NCBI GenBank assembly: GCA_032718475.1
Contig: JAUCBJ010001675.1
Span: 1 to 56,758, forward strand
Length of the DNA: 56,758 nucleotides
Source: Nemertoderma westbladi
Lineage: Eukaryota > Xenacoelomorpha > Nemertodermatida > Nemertodermatidae
Direction of reading: 5' to 3'
Position numbers and translations under genes: made by a program
Notes under the pieces: model-generated
Databases searched by the model: none
What the model was told of the DNA's origin: nothing
Seen by the model: only the letters and a program-made list of their open reading frames with translations
Shown here: positions 42,543-54,518 of the stretch, piece after piece
Layout of the letters: each line of letters starts with the position of its first letter
Numbering within the stretch: position 1 is the first letter of the stretch

Positions 42543-43969
42543 ATAAACACACTTTGCAGATAGCCTGTGGAATATTATTGATAAAATTTGTTATATGACA
42601 AATAGCATTCTTGCTGGTTATGGTGTCCAACATATTCACCTTAATTTTATAATTAGGAGCCCGCTTGACAGCGGGATACTTACTGTAAAAATCTCAGGGA
42701 TACTTACTGTAAAAATCTCAGGATATATAACACTGACTGACTGACTGATAATTATCCAGGTTCAGGCACTTCCTGCCTGGCGATTTTGATGAAATTTTGC
42801 AAGTACATCCAACTCATCATCACCAGAACTTCCGTAAATTTTATTATGTTCACTTCTATATCTTTGCTCTAATTTGCGTAGGTCTATAAAATATTTTTCA
42901 CATTGCTTTGGTGGTTCATAATCGCGTTACAAAATTTCAGGTCGATTCTATGTGTGGTATTCGATATATTTTAGTTTTTTGACATTATTTTGTCGCGAAA
43001 TTAAAAGCAATGGTAAAATAACAGCTGGTGTTCATGATGAAATATGGCTTAATATGTTATACACAGTCATAGAAAAACGTGTTGGTTGCCAAGTTTTACT
43101 AGTAGGCTATAAGGAAAGGCAATGTTTACTCACACATAAGCTGTTGGTTCTAATGTATTACCCCATAAGCTGATTGCTCTCCCAGTGCTTCCTAAGGGTA
43201 TATCTACAATAAGGTTACTCACTCTGCTATGTTAGGGGTGGATCAGGAGAATGAATTTTAGTTACACAAAGCAGTGTGTTGTGTCCTATTGCAGTGGTTA
43301 CTCACTGTGGATTGCAAAATGTTTTATATAGTTGACCTACAGTATAATACAGTAGTTGCATGTATTTAAGGAGCCCGCTCTGGCCAACCACCTAACTTAG
43401 CAGGAGTACCTATATTACCCCGTCGCTTGACGACGGGGTAATACCTATAGAAGGAAACTAAATTTGTTATTTGGCTCTATTCGTTGTTATTTATCTGGTT
43501 GTACTGTACAGGGCATCTACCCGAATAATGACATTCTATTCTTGGACATATAATAAGAAGTAAGTAGAATCTATGTATAATACTAACAATAATGAATAAT
43601 ATTGTATAAGATATAACGTAATAATAATAATATGGCAATTTGTTAACCTTTGATCGAGATGAAAAGGTAAATAAGATTCACTCGACTTATAACATTAGCG
43701 CGTGCAAATTGATCTTTTAGCATGGTGAAGGTATGGGTGATTAATAAAGAGACTTAAACATCGTGAGCAAAATTATATGTTATTATATATATTATGTTGA
43801 AAAATATGTAAAATATCGAGTGTAAATATAATAGAATACTAATAATAATATAATATAATAAAATATTATATTATATTATTATATAAAAACATTATATTAT
43901 TTATTGACAGTAAATGTGTTCCAATATGTTTTCAATATTCAAATCGTGATATAATTAGAAGGCGATACC
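42543..43969. other. Repeat-rich intergenic DNA, no gene recognised
   Basis: Contains GGGATACTTACTGTAAAAAT in tandem (42680-42725), a hairpin with ACCCCGTCGCTTGACGACGG (43417-43440), the related AGGAGCCCGCTTGACAGCGGG (42656), and AT-palindromic DNA at 43840-43905. ORF 42952-43173 has no recognisable features. Confidence 0.4.
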
Positions 43970-44145
43970 TGGCGTTCCATTAGGGTTGGTGCGCGTAAAA
44001 ATTGTTGGGCTAAAGACAATTGAATAAGGGGTAACAAGGTGCGCTAAATCGAGTGGTGGGATGTGTATTTTGTAAAAACAAGAGGAAATGCCGCGTTAAA
44101 TTAAGCGTGCGAAACCAATTTTTAAAATTGGCTGATTGGCTACTA
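43970..44145 (+). repeat. Dispersed repeat R (copy 2)
   Basis: Shares GGTTGGTGCGCG, AATTGTTGGGCTA, GGTAACAAGGTGC and TTTGTAAAAACA in the same order with the reverse complement of 24060-24320. In this copy a LINE family A end follows directly. Confidence 0.5.
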
Positions 44146-44214
44146 CTACGATTATTACTACGATCGGCATGCTGCATTCCAGCTGCATTATATATATTAC
44201 ATATATATTAAGAA

Positions 44215-44670
44215 TGCTGTGCCGGCTTGTCGGATTGCGCCACCACAACTCCCTATCACCCATGATATTTGTTAATCATCCGCATCTTCAAGGCCAGTGT
44301 CCCTTAAGATGCGTCTCGAAAGAAGGTCGTCTTAAGAAAGTCATGGGCTGTCCACCATGCTTATTCACTCCATAAGGCCACACAAGATTATGCACTGGCT
44401 GGTCTTCACGGCGAAATAAATGTTCTGAAAAGCGTAGGCAGTTCCGTTCAAGTGTCCAGCTAGGGGAGAATAATGAAACACCTCCAATGTTATATAGAGT
44501 CTGATTGAAGATGTGTTCATTGTACTTGACACAATGAACAGGGCGCAGCATTCTTGTGAAAGTGCCATCCAGAGATTTGGTATCCTCAGAACCTTAAGGT
44601 TCTGCTTTATTCTATGGGACTTCCAAATCCTTGAAAAACTGTTCAACGCTGCCCATCCGAAGATCTTCAC
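44215..44670 (-). pseudogene. LINE ORF2 C-terminal fragment (family A)
   Basis: Minus strand encodes, in shifting frames, KIFGWAALNSFSRIWKS, then THLQ-like and [23 protein letters not shown] and DTGLEDAD, matching the copy at 22388-22610. A 15-bp insertion near 44320 and frame shifts break it. Confidence 0.65.
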
Positions 44671-44829
44671 CTGACTTTCATATGATTGGATAGTGCAGAT
44701 CTGATGTTACAAGGCGGTGATGCGTGATGGCTTATACTGCATTGTTACAATACCTTTATTTGGAGATTGGTTTTCGTTCCAGTCAAATACACATTAAATA
44801 ATGATAATGAATTGAAAAGGAGTGTCTTG

Positions 44830-45125
44830 GTTGTTTTGAGTCTTTCGACACTACAATTAATTAAATTTATTGAGAATAACATTCATAAAAATGATGTTTA
44901 CAAATGGAAACACGGCAGTTTGCCAGGTACTGGTGTATATGTACCTGCAGAATGGTGTGCCCTATACACCCAGCCCTAATTTTTTTATCTGTTTATTGTA
45001 GTATTGACTTGCAATAATTTTGCTGGTACACAATTTTAACTGATAGACAAAGATATCAGGTAGCAGGTCATCTATCGAGTTATCAATATTGCTAACAGCA
45101 TATTATCAATGTTCCTCTTCATGAA
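44830..45125. mobile_element. MITE-1 relative, interrupted by an inverted BEL LTR
   Basis: GAGTCTTTCGACACTACAATTAATTAAATT (44838 on) resembles the inner left arm of the element at 23490, and AACAGCATATTATCAATGTT then CTTCATGAA at 45085-45125 resembles its inner right arm. Similarity stops at 45125, the exact end of the inverted LTR. Confidence 0.4.
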
Positions 45126-45845
45126 TGTCATGGGATCCGAGTTGGCGAGTGGATCCCGACTGGTGTATGTCTCGTGTTGTATGGCAATACGCGTCGCCGT
45201 GTTAAAGGCCTGAAAGGCCGACAGGCCGATGTAATAAAGACAGAGTTCATAGTTTGTGGTTATTGATAATCTCTGATAGATATACAAGTACCGGTATTAC
45301 AGCACAATCAGTATAGCACAACGACGACGGTTTAAACCGTTTAACTTCTACACTGATTACTAGCCAACTGAATCATAATTAACACTGAGTAACAGTTATA
45401 TAGATATTGCATGGAAGATTACACATACTACCTACTTTATCGACCTACCAATAGATGCGCGCTAATTGATGGTGTACTGCCCCACTATTGGTTGGTTTAC
45501 TCTTTGGCCACTCCCTATCTCCCCTGGCCCTATGTTGGCTTCCCCCTGAGATATGTTGGTATCTCTCTCCAGCTGGCAGTATATTGCCCCGTTCCCTTTG
45601 GTATACAATATTGCGTTGGACAATATTGCATTTGTGATCGTAATTCGTAAATCACGATTCCCTATTTTCTCACTGGGTGGTGCAGCGGATTGGATCCGCT
45701 AACACTCCCCTCCCATGCTTTTTTTTACCGGTGAGAAGATAGCATCAGCCTCATAGTGCGCTCCATTCCGCTGGAATCCAATCTAATATTGGATGTGGGG
45801 TGGTATAATCTTTTCTGGGACCAGTTTTACAGACTAGCCCCTCTG
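45126..45845 (-). mobile_element. Inverted BEL/Pao solo-type LTR with 140 bp of internal 3' end
   Basis: Reverse-complemented, 45845-45705 matches the pre-LTR region of element 1 (CAGCGGAAT, CGCAC, GATGCTATCTTCT, ACCGG, polypurine GGGAGGGGAG), and the LTR runs from TGTTAGCGGATCC (45704) to GGGATCC...GATCCCATGACA (45126), 579 bp. The rest of the element is missing. It lies head to head with the 5' LTR of the composite element. Confidence 0.65.
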
Positions 45846-45903
45846 GGTCTGCTCTCACTACCCATAGGTTATATCTGACTATAGTATGTACATTGTATTT
45901 ATT

Positions 45904-45908
45904 ATAGA
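45904..45908. repeat. Left target-site duplication ATAGA
   Basis: ATAGA immediately precedes the 5' LTR TG at 45909; the same five bases follow the 3' LTR CA at 56061-56065. BEL/Pao integrases usually make 4-6 bp duplications. A chance match of five bases has a probability of about 1 in 1,000. Confidence 0.75.
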
Positions 45909-46530
45909 TGTAAGCGGATTCAATTTTGCTGCATTACCCTCATAAAATGGGAAGTGGCACCTTTTTCAGCAATGTTGGAGATACGAGATTAGCAATAACT
46001 AATCTCGTATCACAACCAACACTGGGGAGAACACAAACCCCAAAGCCACATAAGGGAAGGTTAGAGGTCAAATCACCTCGGGAGGGGAAACAACCAGCAG
46101 GGGCCAACAGGGGGGGGGGGGGAAACACTCCCAGAGAGGGGAGAGGCGTGAAGTAGATTATTAGCCAATAGGGGCGAGGGAGAGCATCCACTAGGTGAAA
46201 GGCCACAGCAGTATAGAAATAATTACACATATATTATGCCGTTACCGGTCTGGCTATTCAGTTATTCAGTTATTGGTTTTAGTGCAGACCGGTGACATTT
46301 CTCACCGTCACCAACGTCACCAATATATCCACTCATACCGGTATCCATCGAATTCTGTACTAAGTACATTATTGTGCTATTATTATCACTGTATTAATAT
46401 TCAGTTATTGTGTCAAGAAACAACAACGAACTCTCATCCCTATTATTTCAACAACGGCCTCGGCCTAACTACTAGACAAACGGTGATGCGTAGTTTATTG
46501 ATCTGGTCGGGATCCCTTGATCCTGTCACA
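45909..46530 (+). repeat. 5' LTR of element 2 (622 bp)
   Basis: Starts TGTAAGCGGATTC and ends GATCCTGTCACA. A perfect 13-bp stem (GATACGAGATTAG, 45980-45992, with 45999-46011) occupies the same place as the stem of the element 1 LTR but with different bases. A poly-G run lies at 46109-46121. Its last 301 bp match 55760-56060 with nine differences. Confidence 0.8.
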
Positions 46531-46570
46531 GTGAGAAATTCCCATCTAAACACTAAACTGTGACTGCCAG

Positions 46571-47726
46571 ATGCAAGTAAAGATGAGTAATCAGGAGCCC
46601 CGATTATCAGAGGGAGAGAGGACACCGACACGGACCCCGGACGATACCAACCAAATGATCCATGAGGCCGCGACGCGACGGTATCGGCCAGCAACGCCGG
46701 ATTCGCCGACGAGGGACGATCCGGTAGCCCAAGCGGAGGGCAGCCATCTACCACGAGGAAGGGACGAGTCGATGCACGACAACAGTCGGAGTACCGAAGT
46801 CGCCGGCCAGCCACAGGCAGAGGGCGACGGACGGCCCACCGGAACGGCGACGGTGGGTCCACCGGTACGACGCCGAACCAGGAGAGGAGGAGGAGATGTC
46901 GGCGAAGAGGACGTCGGGACCAGCAATCGGCTTCGACGGGCCTACAACGCCACTAAGAAACTGTTGAAGGAGGCCAAAGAGGGGGAGAAGGTAAATCAGG
47001 GAAAGTTGAGCCAGCGGCTAGGTGAGTCGAATAAACACTTTCGGTATCTAGTTCGTTTCGGGCAGGGAGAACTGGCGAGTGAGAGAGCGAGGGGGGTCGC
47101 CACTGAACTATTCGAACTGTGGCGATCCGGGGTTATGGAGCCTGAAGTAGTGTACGTAGGGCCGTATTTAGTGGATGCTAGTGGAATTAAGTTAGTTAGT
47201 GGGTTGGACAGATCCGCACGAGGGCGAACCCGAGGTTAACCCCGAGGATTTGGTCTCGTCGGTTAGCGAGAACCCCAGAAAGCGGGGGAAAGTTAGTAGG
47301 ACAGAGAGGCGACAGGATCCTCTGCGAAAGCAACAAGGGTGTTGGAAATAGATCTGGCATGTCAATTAGACATGGTGGCGCTAGACCAGAAAGAATTAGA
47401 GAGGCAGTTGGATGAGGGAACTGCGTTGTTAGAGAAAGAGAGAGAGTTGGCGAGGGAATGTAGAGAGAGGGCCGAAAGGGTGGCGAAGAACTGTAGAGAG
47501 CAAGAAGAGAGAGAGGCAGAGGAACGTAAAGAGCGAGAGACGAGAGTAGAGAATGAACATAAAGAGTGAGAGACAAGAGTAGAGAACGAGCGTAAAGAGC
47601 GAGAAGTGAGAGAGGCGACGAGGATAGAGAGAGAAATGAACCAACATAAAGAGCGGGAGGCAAGGGTAGAGAGCGAGCGTAGAGAGCTGGTGGCGAGAGA
47701 AACAGAGTTAGCGAACCAGAGTTTAC

Positions 47727-47771
<45 letters not shown>

Positions 47772-49285
47772 GGAAAGCGCATGCGGGACGATATGCATGC
47801 CCGGTTAAGGGGGCTTATGCAATATCAGGCTAAACAGAAGCGCCGACCAGAACTGGCGCAGTTGGGATTATCTGAGAGTGAGGCTGGCTCGGGTAGTATT
47901 TACGAGGAGCCAGAGGTTATGGAAACGTTTGTTTATACCCCACTTACAGGGACCGGACGACAGACCCACGACAGGTGTAATCGTACGGGCGAGGGGGGTA
48001 ATAATAATAATACGCTATAGAGGGCATTAATATTAATAGTACCGTAGTAGACAACCCTAATCAAACTTTCATTGCAGGAAATAATATTTTGCCCGACAAT
48101 AATAATTTAAATTCGAATATCCCTAATTTAAATGCACAAAATAATTCAAATAATAATTTAAACCCAAATATAGGAAATAATTCAAATATACAAAGTAATT
48201 CGAATAATTTAAATTCAAATACGCAGAATAATCTAAATAATAATTTTAATTCAAACGAGCAAAATAATCCCGATTCTAATCTAAATATGCAAAATAATTT
48301 AAATAATAATCCAAATTCAGAACAGAATAATTCCAATAATTTAAATAATTTAGAAAATAATGTTGATAATGGTGCTATTAATATAAACGCAGCAGACGTG
48401 AGTGGTCCGACCAGTGAGGGCCTGCAAGGCCACGTAGTTAATACGCAGGGAGTAGCGGGGGTGAGTCGACCCGACGGGAGCCTGCAAGGCCACGCAGTGG
48501 TAGAGGGAGAGGCGGGGGTGAATAGACCCAGCCGCAGTAGAGATAGTGCGTTGACAAGAGAGGGGCGTAGAAGCGAAGCGAGAGACAGTGAAGTGATAGG
48601 TGGATATCCCCAGCGGCGTCCAACTGGCTAGAGAGAGGGAGGTTGGCGTCATGAGCGGGCGAGCGACGAGACGTCGAGCCCAGTCAGAAGAGGGAAGAAG
48701 AACAGTGGAGTTTAACCGGGAGGTCGACGAGAGATCTCATGAGCGGGGACGCTACACTGAAGAGAGAAGAAGAGAAGGGAATAGAAGAAGCATTGCTACG
48801 AGCGACTGGAGAGCGAGGATGGATAGCGAGCCGTCGATGATGGAGATGGAGTTGGCGAGTCAGTGGGGTCGAACTCCGGGAGATTGCCATCGCCCCGGAG
48901 AGACGCAGCCTGGCGAGATATATTATACGCCGGGAGAGGGGTACAGGACGTACCGGTACGAGGATGAGAACAGGAGAGGGGATTGAAGAGAAACTCCCCG
49001 ACGGGATATAGCTGCCGATCGAGAGTACAGTAGTCGCGGGGAGGACTTCTTGGACTATTCGAGAAGGTTAAACTTCGGTCCGGAAGGACACATATAGACT
49101 GCAGGACATACTGTAGGCCTTACTGCACATACTATAGGCTATGCTGGGAGAGATAGTGTAGGCGATAGGGTAGCGCGAACAACGGGAGTAGATCCGGAAG
49201 TCGCGGAGTACATACCGGTAGGTAGGCAAGAAGTGGATAGGCCTATACCGGTACCAATGCAGCAGTATGACTATAATATGCACGC
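46571..49285 (+). pseudogene. gag of element 2, broken into pieces
   Basis: Pieces: 46571-47239 (Arg/Pro/Asp-rich start, then a helical domain with NRLRRAYNATKKLLKEAKEG and FRYLVRFGQGELASERARGV); 47339-47833 (Glu/Arg coiled coil with EREARVESE-type repeats, in-frame TGA at 47567); 47781-48020, shifted after a (GA)n run at 47740-47768; 48089-48631 (Asn-rich block, then SLQGHAVVEG-type repeats); 48600-48986 (Arg/Glu-rich); then an open stretch at about 49158-49285 matching element 1 gag (GDRVARTTGVDPEVAEYIPV). No zinc knuckle remains. It is one decayed gag rather than several genes. Confidence 0.6.
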
Positions 49286-49327
49286 TTCCTATGGTACAGC
49301 GGCGACGAGGAACCGTCGACAATACCG

Positions 49328-49654
49328 ATGTACAAGATGGAGGTGCAGAACATGGGGGCCAAGTCATCCCCATTTACGGCGACTGTGGCTGTAAGAGATA
49401 CGGTAGAAGGGAAAGAGGGGAAGTATAGCGCCAAAGCGATCGATATGATTCGACGCGGCTTCTATGTAGACGACGGGATGGAGTCTGGGAAGACGGTTAA
49501 AGAATTACTGGATACAGGGCGCGAGGTTCGCGACATCCTGAAAGGATCCGGATTTAACCTGACCAAGTTTCAATCCAGCTCAGAGGAGTTTATGGAAGCC
49601 ATAGAGGACAGGCGGCCAGAGTCGACCATGGACAACACCACAACTGCCAATTGA
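49328..49654 (+). pseudogene. Reverse transcriptase remnant (YVDD) of element 2
   Basis: Encodes YKMEVQNMGAKSSPFTATVA, then MIRRGFYVDDGMESGKTVKE and ILKGSGFNLTKFQSSSEEF: the last palm motifs of a BEL/Pao RT, with the catalytic YVDD. The fingers and first palm motifs and the protease are missing; gag homology to element 1 ends near 49285, so a deletion joined gag to mid-RT. An in-frame TGA (49652-49654) separates it from the downstream RT-RNase H frame, which continues in the same phase. Confidence 0.75.
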
Positions 49655-49663
49655 CAAGACCTG

Positions 49664-52068
49664 GTGGACAAGAGAGTAGAGTCTCAGCCAAAGGTGCTGG
49701 GGATCGTATGGAACCGGGAGACAGACGAGTTCAAGTACCAACTGAGCCAGGAGGGTGCGGATATCCACACAAAGAAGGGCTATGTATCATACGATCCCTT
49801 AGGCCTAGCATCCCCGTTGTTAGTCACGGGGAAACAGATACTTAAGAAAGTATATAAGTTGAAGGACGAGTGGGATACAGAAGTCCCGGAAGAAATTAAC
49901 AAGCAATGGAGTAAGTGGACGGGGTGTTTAGAACAGATGGGGACGTACAGCATGCCACGCGTGTACTTCCCGGACAGGGACATGACAAATCTGGACCTAC
50001 ACATGTTCTCCGATGCATCATTGGAAGCATACGGAGCGGCACTCTACCTAGTACAGCGAAAGGGGGCTCATAAGCCCAAACTTGCATTCAGTAAAGCAAA
50101 GTCGATGCCGCCAGATTCAGCATCAGTCCCAAAACTCGAGTTGACAGCTGCAAGATTAGGAGTAAGGGGCACAGCCTACTTGATGGACACCATTCCCAAC
50201 ATAGTGGAAACACACTACTGGACGGACTCCATGGTAGTGCTTGGATGGCTGCACAATGAGAAGACGAGATACACTATATTCGTTGCGAATAGGGTGGACG
50301 AAATAAGGGCGACGACAGACTTGGACAGGTGGCACTACTGCCCAATGGACGAGAACCCAGCAGACTTGTTATCGAGGGGCGTGGCACGCCACACTTTCTT
50401 AAAGAAGGAAGTGTTGTGGCAACATGGGCCACACTTGCTGAACGATACATCGGCCTGGCCACCAATGAAGAAGGTGGACCCGGTTTCAGAGGGAGTAGCA
50501 CCAGGGGAAGAGGGAGAAGATTCAGAAGGTGAAGAGATATATAGTCAGATGGTGAGGGAAGTCAGGGAGGTGCAACCGAAATTAGAAGAGCCATGCGAAA
50601 ACCCGACGGATAGGCTACTCAGCTACAGCTCTAGCTGGTACAAGACCAAGAAGTTGGTAGCGTACTGGAGGTCCTACGGGGATTTCCTCAGGGGAGTTGG
50701 CAAAGACGCCAAGGGGAAACCAAACATCAATCTGGAGGGAACGGCTAAGGCCGTGATACGGTACGAACAGAGAAAGAACTACGGCGACGAAGTGGATCGA
50801 ATTAGCAAGCAACAACATCTTCGTCGGGACAGCGAGCTCATCACGCTGTCACCACAATTCAACGATGACGGGATTCTGGTAATGAATTCCAGAGTGCTGA
50901 ACAACAACAGCCTTATCATCCCACCAAAACCCATTATCATCCCCAACAGATCGCCGATAGTCCACCAGATCATTTGGGACTCCCACAAGTCGATATTGCA
51001 TGGAGGCACCAACCAGACCCTCACGGAGATACGGAGGACCTTCTGGATCACGCAGCTAAGAAAGAAGGTGAAGGCGGTAGTGGGGCAGTGCCAGACCTGC
51101 CGACGGACGAGAAAGGAGCGGGCCGTACAGGAGATGGCGCCATTACCGGCCAGTACAGTGAGACAGCTCGACCCGCCATTCATGCACTGCGGCGTAGACA
51201 TGTTCGGGCCGATTAAGATTAAGGTGATGTCATCTTCTTTTGTAACAACACGAGGGCGGTACGAATAGAACTCGCCCAGGATGCTACTGCATTGGCATTC
51301 ATCAATGCCTTAGAAAGATTCAGAGACCGCAAAGGTGGAACGATCGCAGTGATCTATTCCGACAATGGAACCAACTTTGTGGGGGCGGAGAACGAGTTGG
51401 CGGAGGCCTTGGACATCCTGGAAGGAGAAGAAGTCAGGGCAGCCATGAGGAGATGACAGGTGAAGTGGGAAATAAGGACGCCATATGCGCCACATACTTT
51501 AGGATACGTAGAGAGACTTGTGGGTAGTTCCAAGCATCTGATGATGGAATTGATGAACACCCACATGGTGACAGAGGACATACTAAGGACGGTGCTAGCC
51601 AAGTGCAAGGGCATCATCAATAGCAGACCGCTATATCCAGAAAATGACGACCCAGAATCACTAGATGTGCTAACACCCAGCCACTTTCTGATGGAAAGGC
51701 CAGCAACCATCGACATGTGGGGTGTAGACCCAGATGACATACACTCCCGACAGAGTTGGAAAGTCGCCAAGGCGATAAGCGCAGAGTACTGGAGGAGGTG
51801 GGTCGAGGATTACCTACCCACATTACATAGGAGGAACAAGTGGAGAAATACCACTAGAGAGTTGAAGAAAGGTGATTTGGTGATCATCACGGACGACACA
51901 ATCATCAACAATCAGTGGAGGCTAGCGAGAGTAGTAGACACTTACCCTGACGAGGACGGAAGAGTCCGATCGGTGGAAGTGTGGATAGGGGGTAAGATAG
52001 GAGCAAAGGATAGGAAGACCTACAGGAGGGCTGTAGAAAAATGCTGCGTGCTAGAAGGGGCACCATAG
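49664..52068 (+). pseudogene. RT connection, RNase H, integrase and C-terminal domain of element 2
   Basis: First frame 49664-51268: KVLGIVWNRETDEFKY and YDPLGLASPLLVTGKQILKK (RT thumb/connection); RNase H with DLHMFSDASLEAYGAALYL, SVPKLELTAARLG, THYWTDSMVVLGWL and ENPADLLSRG; integrase zinc finger HKSILHGG...CQTCRR; first catalytic Asp in CGVDMFGPI. A frame change near 51224 moves the core to another frame (NNTRAVRIELAQDATALAFI, SDNGTNFVGAENEL with the second Asp). A TGA at 51454 precedes 51460-52068, with the catalytic Glu in LGYVERLVGSS and the BEL C-terminal domain (RRWVEDYLPTLHRRNKW, NNQWRLARVVDTYPDEDGRV). Both lesions are shared with the second copy. Confidence 0.85.
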
Positions 52069-52194
52069 AGTTTAGTCGTCCAGGTGTTGGACTGAGGGGG
52101 GTGGGATTGAGGGCGAGATGCCCTTCCCACAAAAAATATAAAAAAAAATAAATAAAAAAAAAATAATAGAAAGAAGGTTAGAAAGTTAGAAAGA

Positions 52195-52795
52195 AAAAGT
52201 AATAGTAGATAGTACGTAGTAGTAAGTAAGTAGGCAGATAGAAGTTAGTAAGAGTTAGTTGGAGAGTAAGAGGGTACACAGTACCGTTAGTAAGAGTTAG
52301 TAAGAGTCAGGGTGTAAGAGGGTACATAGTACCGTTAGTAGGGTGTAAGAGGGTACGCAGTACTGTTAGTAAGAGTTAGTAAGAGTCAGGGTGTAAGAGG
52401 GTACGTAGTACCGTTAGTTATAGAGTAAGAGGGTATGTAGTACCATTAGTGGAGTTAGTTAGAGAGTAAGAGAGTACGTAGTGCCATTAGTGGAGTTAGT
52501 TAGAGAATAAGAGGGTACGTAGTACTGTTAGTGGAGTTAGTTAGAGAGTAAGAGGGTACGTAGTACCGTTAGTGGAGTTAGTTAGAGAGTAAGAGGGTAC
52601 GTAGTACCGTTAGTGGAGTTAGTTAGAGAGTAAGAGTGTACATAGTACCGTTAGTGGAGTTAGTTAGAGAGTAAGACGGTACGTAGTACCGTTAGCAGAG
52701 TTAGTTAGAGTTGTAAGAGGGTACGTAGTACCGTTAGTAGAGTCAGAGAGTTAGTAAGAGTTAGAGAGTTAGTAGAGTTAGAGAGTTAGTAGGGT
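52195..52795 (+). repeat. 3' UTR tandem repeats of element 2
   Basis: About ten units of roughly 41 bp containing GAGGGTACGTAGTACCGTTA and GTGGAGTTAGTTAGAGAGTA, all purine-rich on the + strand. GGTACGTAGTACC is a near-palindrome, and the same GGGTACGTAGTACCGGTT occurs in the 3' UTR of element 1 (2040-2110). No polypurine tract or LTR follows here. Confidence 0.75.
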
Positions 52796-53303
52796 TAATA
52801 GTAAGAAGTGAGAGGGGGGCACGTGGGTACAGCAGGACAGACCGTGTAGGCCGCATGAGACATACTACTGTACTACACAGCCTGTAGAGTAGGTCAGAAT
52901 GTTGATACAGGGCCAGGAGGTTACCTGGTGCAGACTAGCACAGTAAGGAATAGCTAGTCTACCCTGTATGCAAACCATAGGGGTTATTTAGACGAAATAA
53001 TCCACTATGGATATTAATAGCACAGTAGCAGAATTAAAATTTATAATTAAATTGAAATTCAACAAATTATAGTAACAGTAGACAGAAAATTCTAGAATAT
53101 AATAAAAGTAACTGACAGTTTTAGGGAATTTAGGGAAATTTAGCATTTTTAGGGGGTACATAGGCAAATATAGTGTAAAAACCTAGTGTTCTGAGAGAGA
53201 TAGGCCATTATCGGACCGCACAGACCATCCTAACTACATCACTCACCTATTTTGAGCCTTGGTAAGGCACCACCTTGTAGGTGAGCGATCGGGAGCGTTC
53301 AAA

Positions 53304-54518
53304 ATGGTGGAGAAACTTGTCAGAAAGAGAAAGGGGGAAATAGGTGGAAAGGAGATATTAGTAGATTCCACCCAGAGGCATCCGGAGGAGAAGATGAGGG
53401 GATACTACGAGCGGTTAGAGAAGGGTCATAAGGCGCGAGCGCTGCAGGACCATTTCAGGGAGGTGCACGAGAGGCGGCTGGTCGGGACCTACGGGACCCC
53501 GTCGCTAGACAATGCAATCCTCGAGCATTTCCACTACGTAGTGAAGGGAGACGAGGTGAAGTTTGGGATACCGAAGTATCTGAGGGAACCACCGAGAAAG
53601 GACTGGAAGAGGTTCGTAGAGTCCGTCAGCAGGGGAGGATACATGGTCCTAGACGACGAAGGGACCGTAGAAGACAACGAGGGTTTGAGAAGAGGGTCGG
53701 CGGGGTCGGCCAGAACCATACTTCTGCATTTGGCTGCGCCAAATGGGGACATATTCCTGTTCGATCTGGGAACGTATGGGAAGAAGAGCAGGCCAAAGTT
53801 GAACCGGTTGCCAAGGGCGGTGCAGAACCTAGTAAGGGAGAAGTCGACAATGAAGGTGGGATCGGCGATCTGCGACGATGCGGAGAGGATCGTCGGACCG
53901 GAGACCCCCAACCTCCTGGACATGCAAACGGTCTACATGGCCATGGCAGGGCCAGCCGGGTTGGGACTAGTAGAGAACACAGGACATTGCGGAGCAGTGG
54001 CGATGGGCCAGCTGATGGGACTCGTCTGCCACAAGCCAATGGACTGGGGTAAATTCAGGGAGGAGTATGGAGCGGAGTTGGCGAACTCGCTAAATTGGGG
54101 AGCGAGGCCAGGGAAACAGGAGGTGTAGCAATTCTGGAAAGGAGCGATAAAAAAGATATATCAGAAGCGATATATCCTGCAGGAGGATTGGATAATGATA
54201 GGTTTACTAAACCTATTCATGGCCGTGGTTATCGGAAGAGAGCCAACGGCGTTTCTGCTGTCGGGATCATCCCTGAACTACAGAAGAGCCTTCAAGGTGG
54301 CCTTCGAGGGTCTGGCAGACCACCCGGGGCTGAAGGGCGAGTCGGTATACTATAACTGCCGATATCTAGTAGACAGGGAGGTGGATACACCATATCAGAG
54401 GTGGGAGAAGCTGGAGGCAGATAGACTAGAGGAGAAGCGATTGGAAGAAATCGCCAGACGAGAAAGGAGGGAGGCAGACGAAAGAGAGGCAGAAGCTAGA
54501 GGAGAGGGCTATGGCTGA
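53304..54518 (+). CDS. Accessory protein with DEDD-type 3'-5' exonuclease-like domain, interrupted by one TAG
   Basis: From ATG 53304 the frame runs 274 codons to TAG at 54126 and then stays open in the same phase to 54518 (about 404 codons in all). Residues 112-119 read GYMVLDDE, a D-x-E motif like exonuclease motif I; RTILLHLAAPNGDIFLFDL follows as the next strand pair; KVGSAICDDAERI (184-196) fits motif II with D191/D192, and NLLDMQTVY (203-211) the conserved DLQ segment. HKPMDWGKFREEYG and NWGARPGKQE occupy the place of the K..DW...RPL..Q block, but the Y/H-x3-D motif III is not evident around the stop. The region after the TAG includes a hydrophobic stretch and an E/R-rich tail. DEDD exonucleases trim RNA or DNA ends; a role in the element is unknown. 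Confidence 0.55.

Noticed and set aside
46443-46926. Arg/Pro-rich minus-strand ORFs
   Set aside because: Antisense of the gag start of element 2.
47196-47798. 200-residue Ser/Leu-rich minus-strand ORF
   Set aside because: Antisense of the Glu/Arg coiled-coil part of gag, driven by GA repeats.
49580-51823. Several 60-140 residue minus-strand ORFs across pol, repeated at 54622-55747
   Set aside because: Antisense shadows of RNase H and integrase; their conservation reflects the recent duplication of the sense gene.
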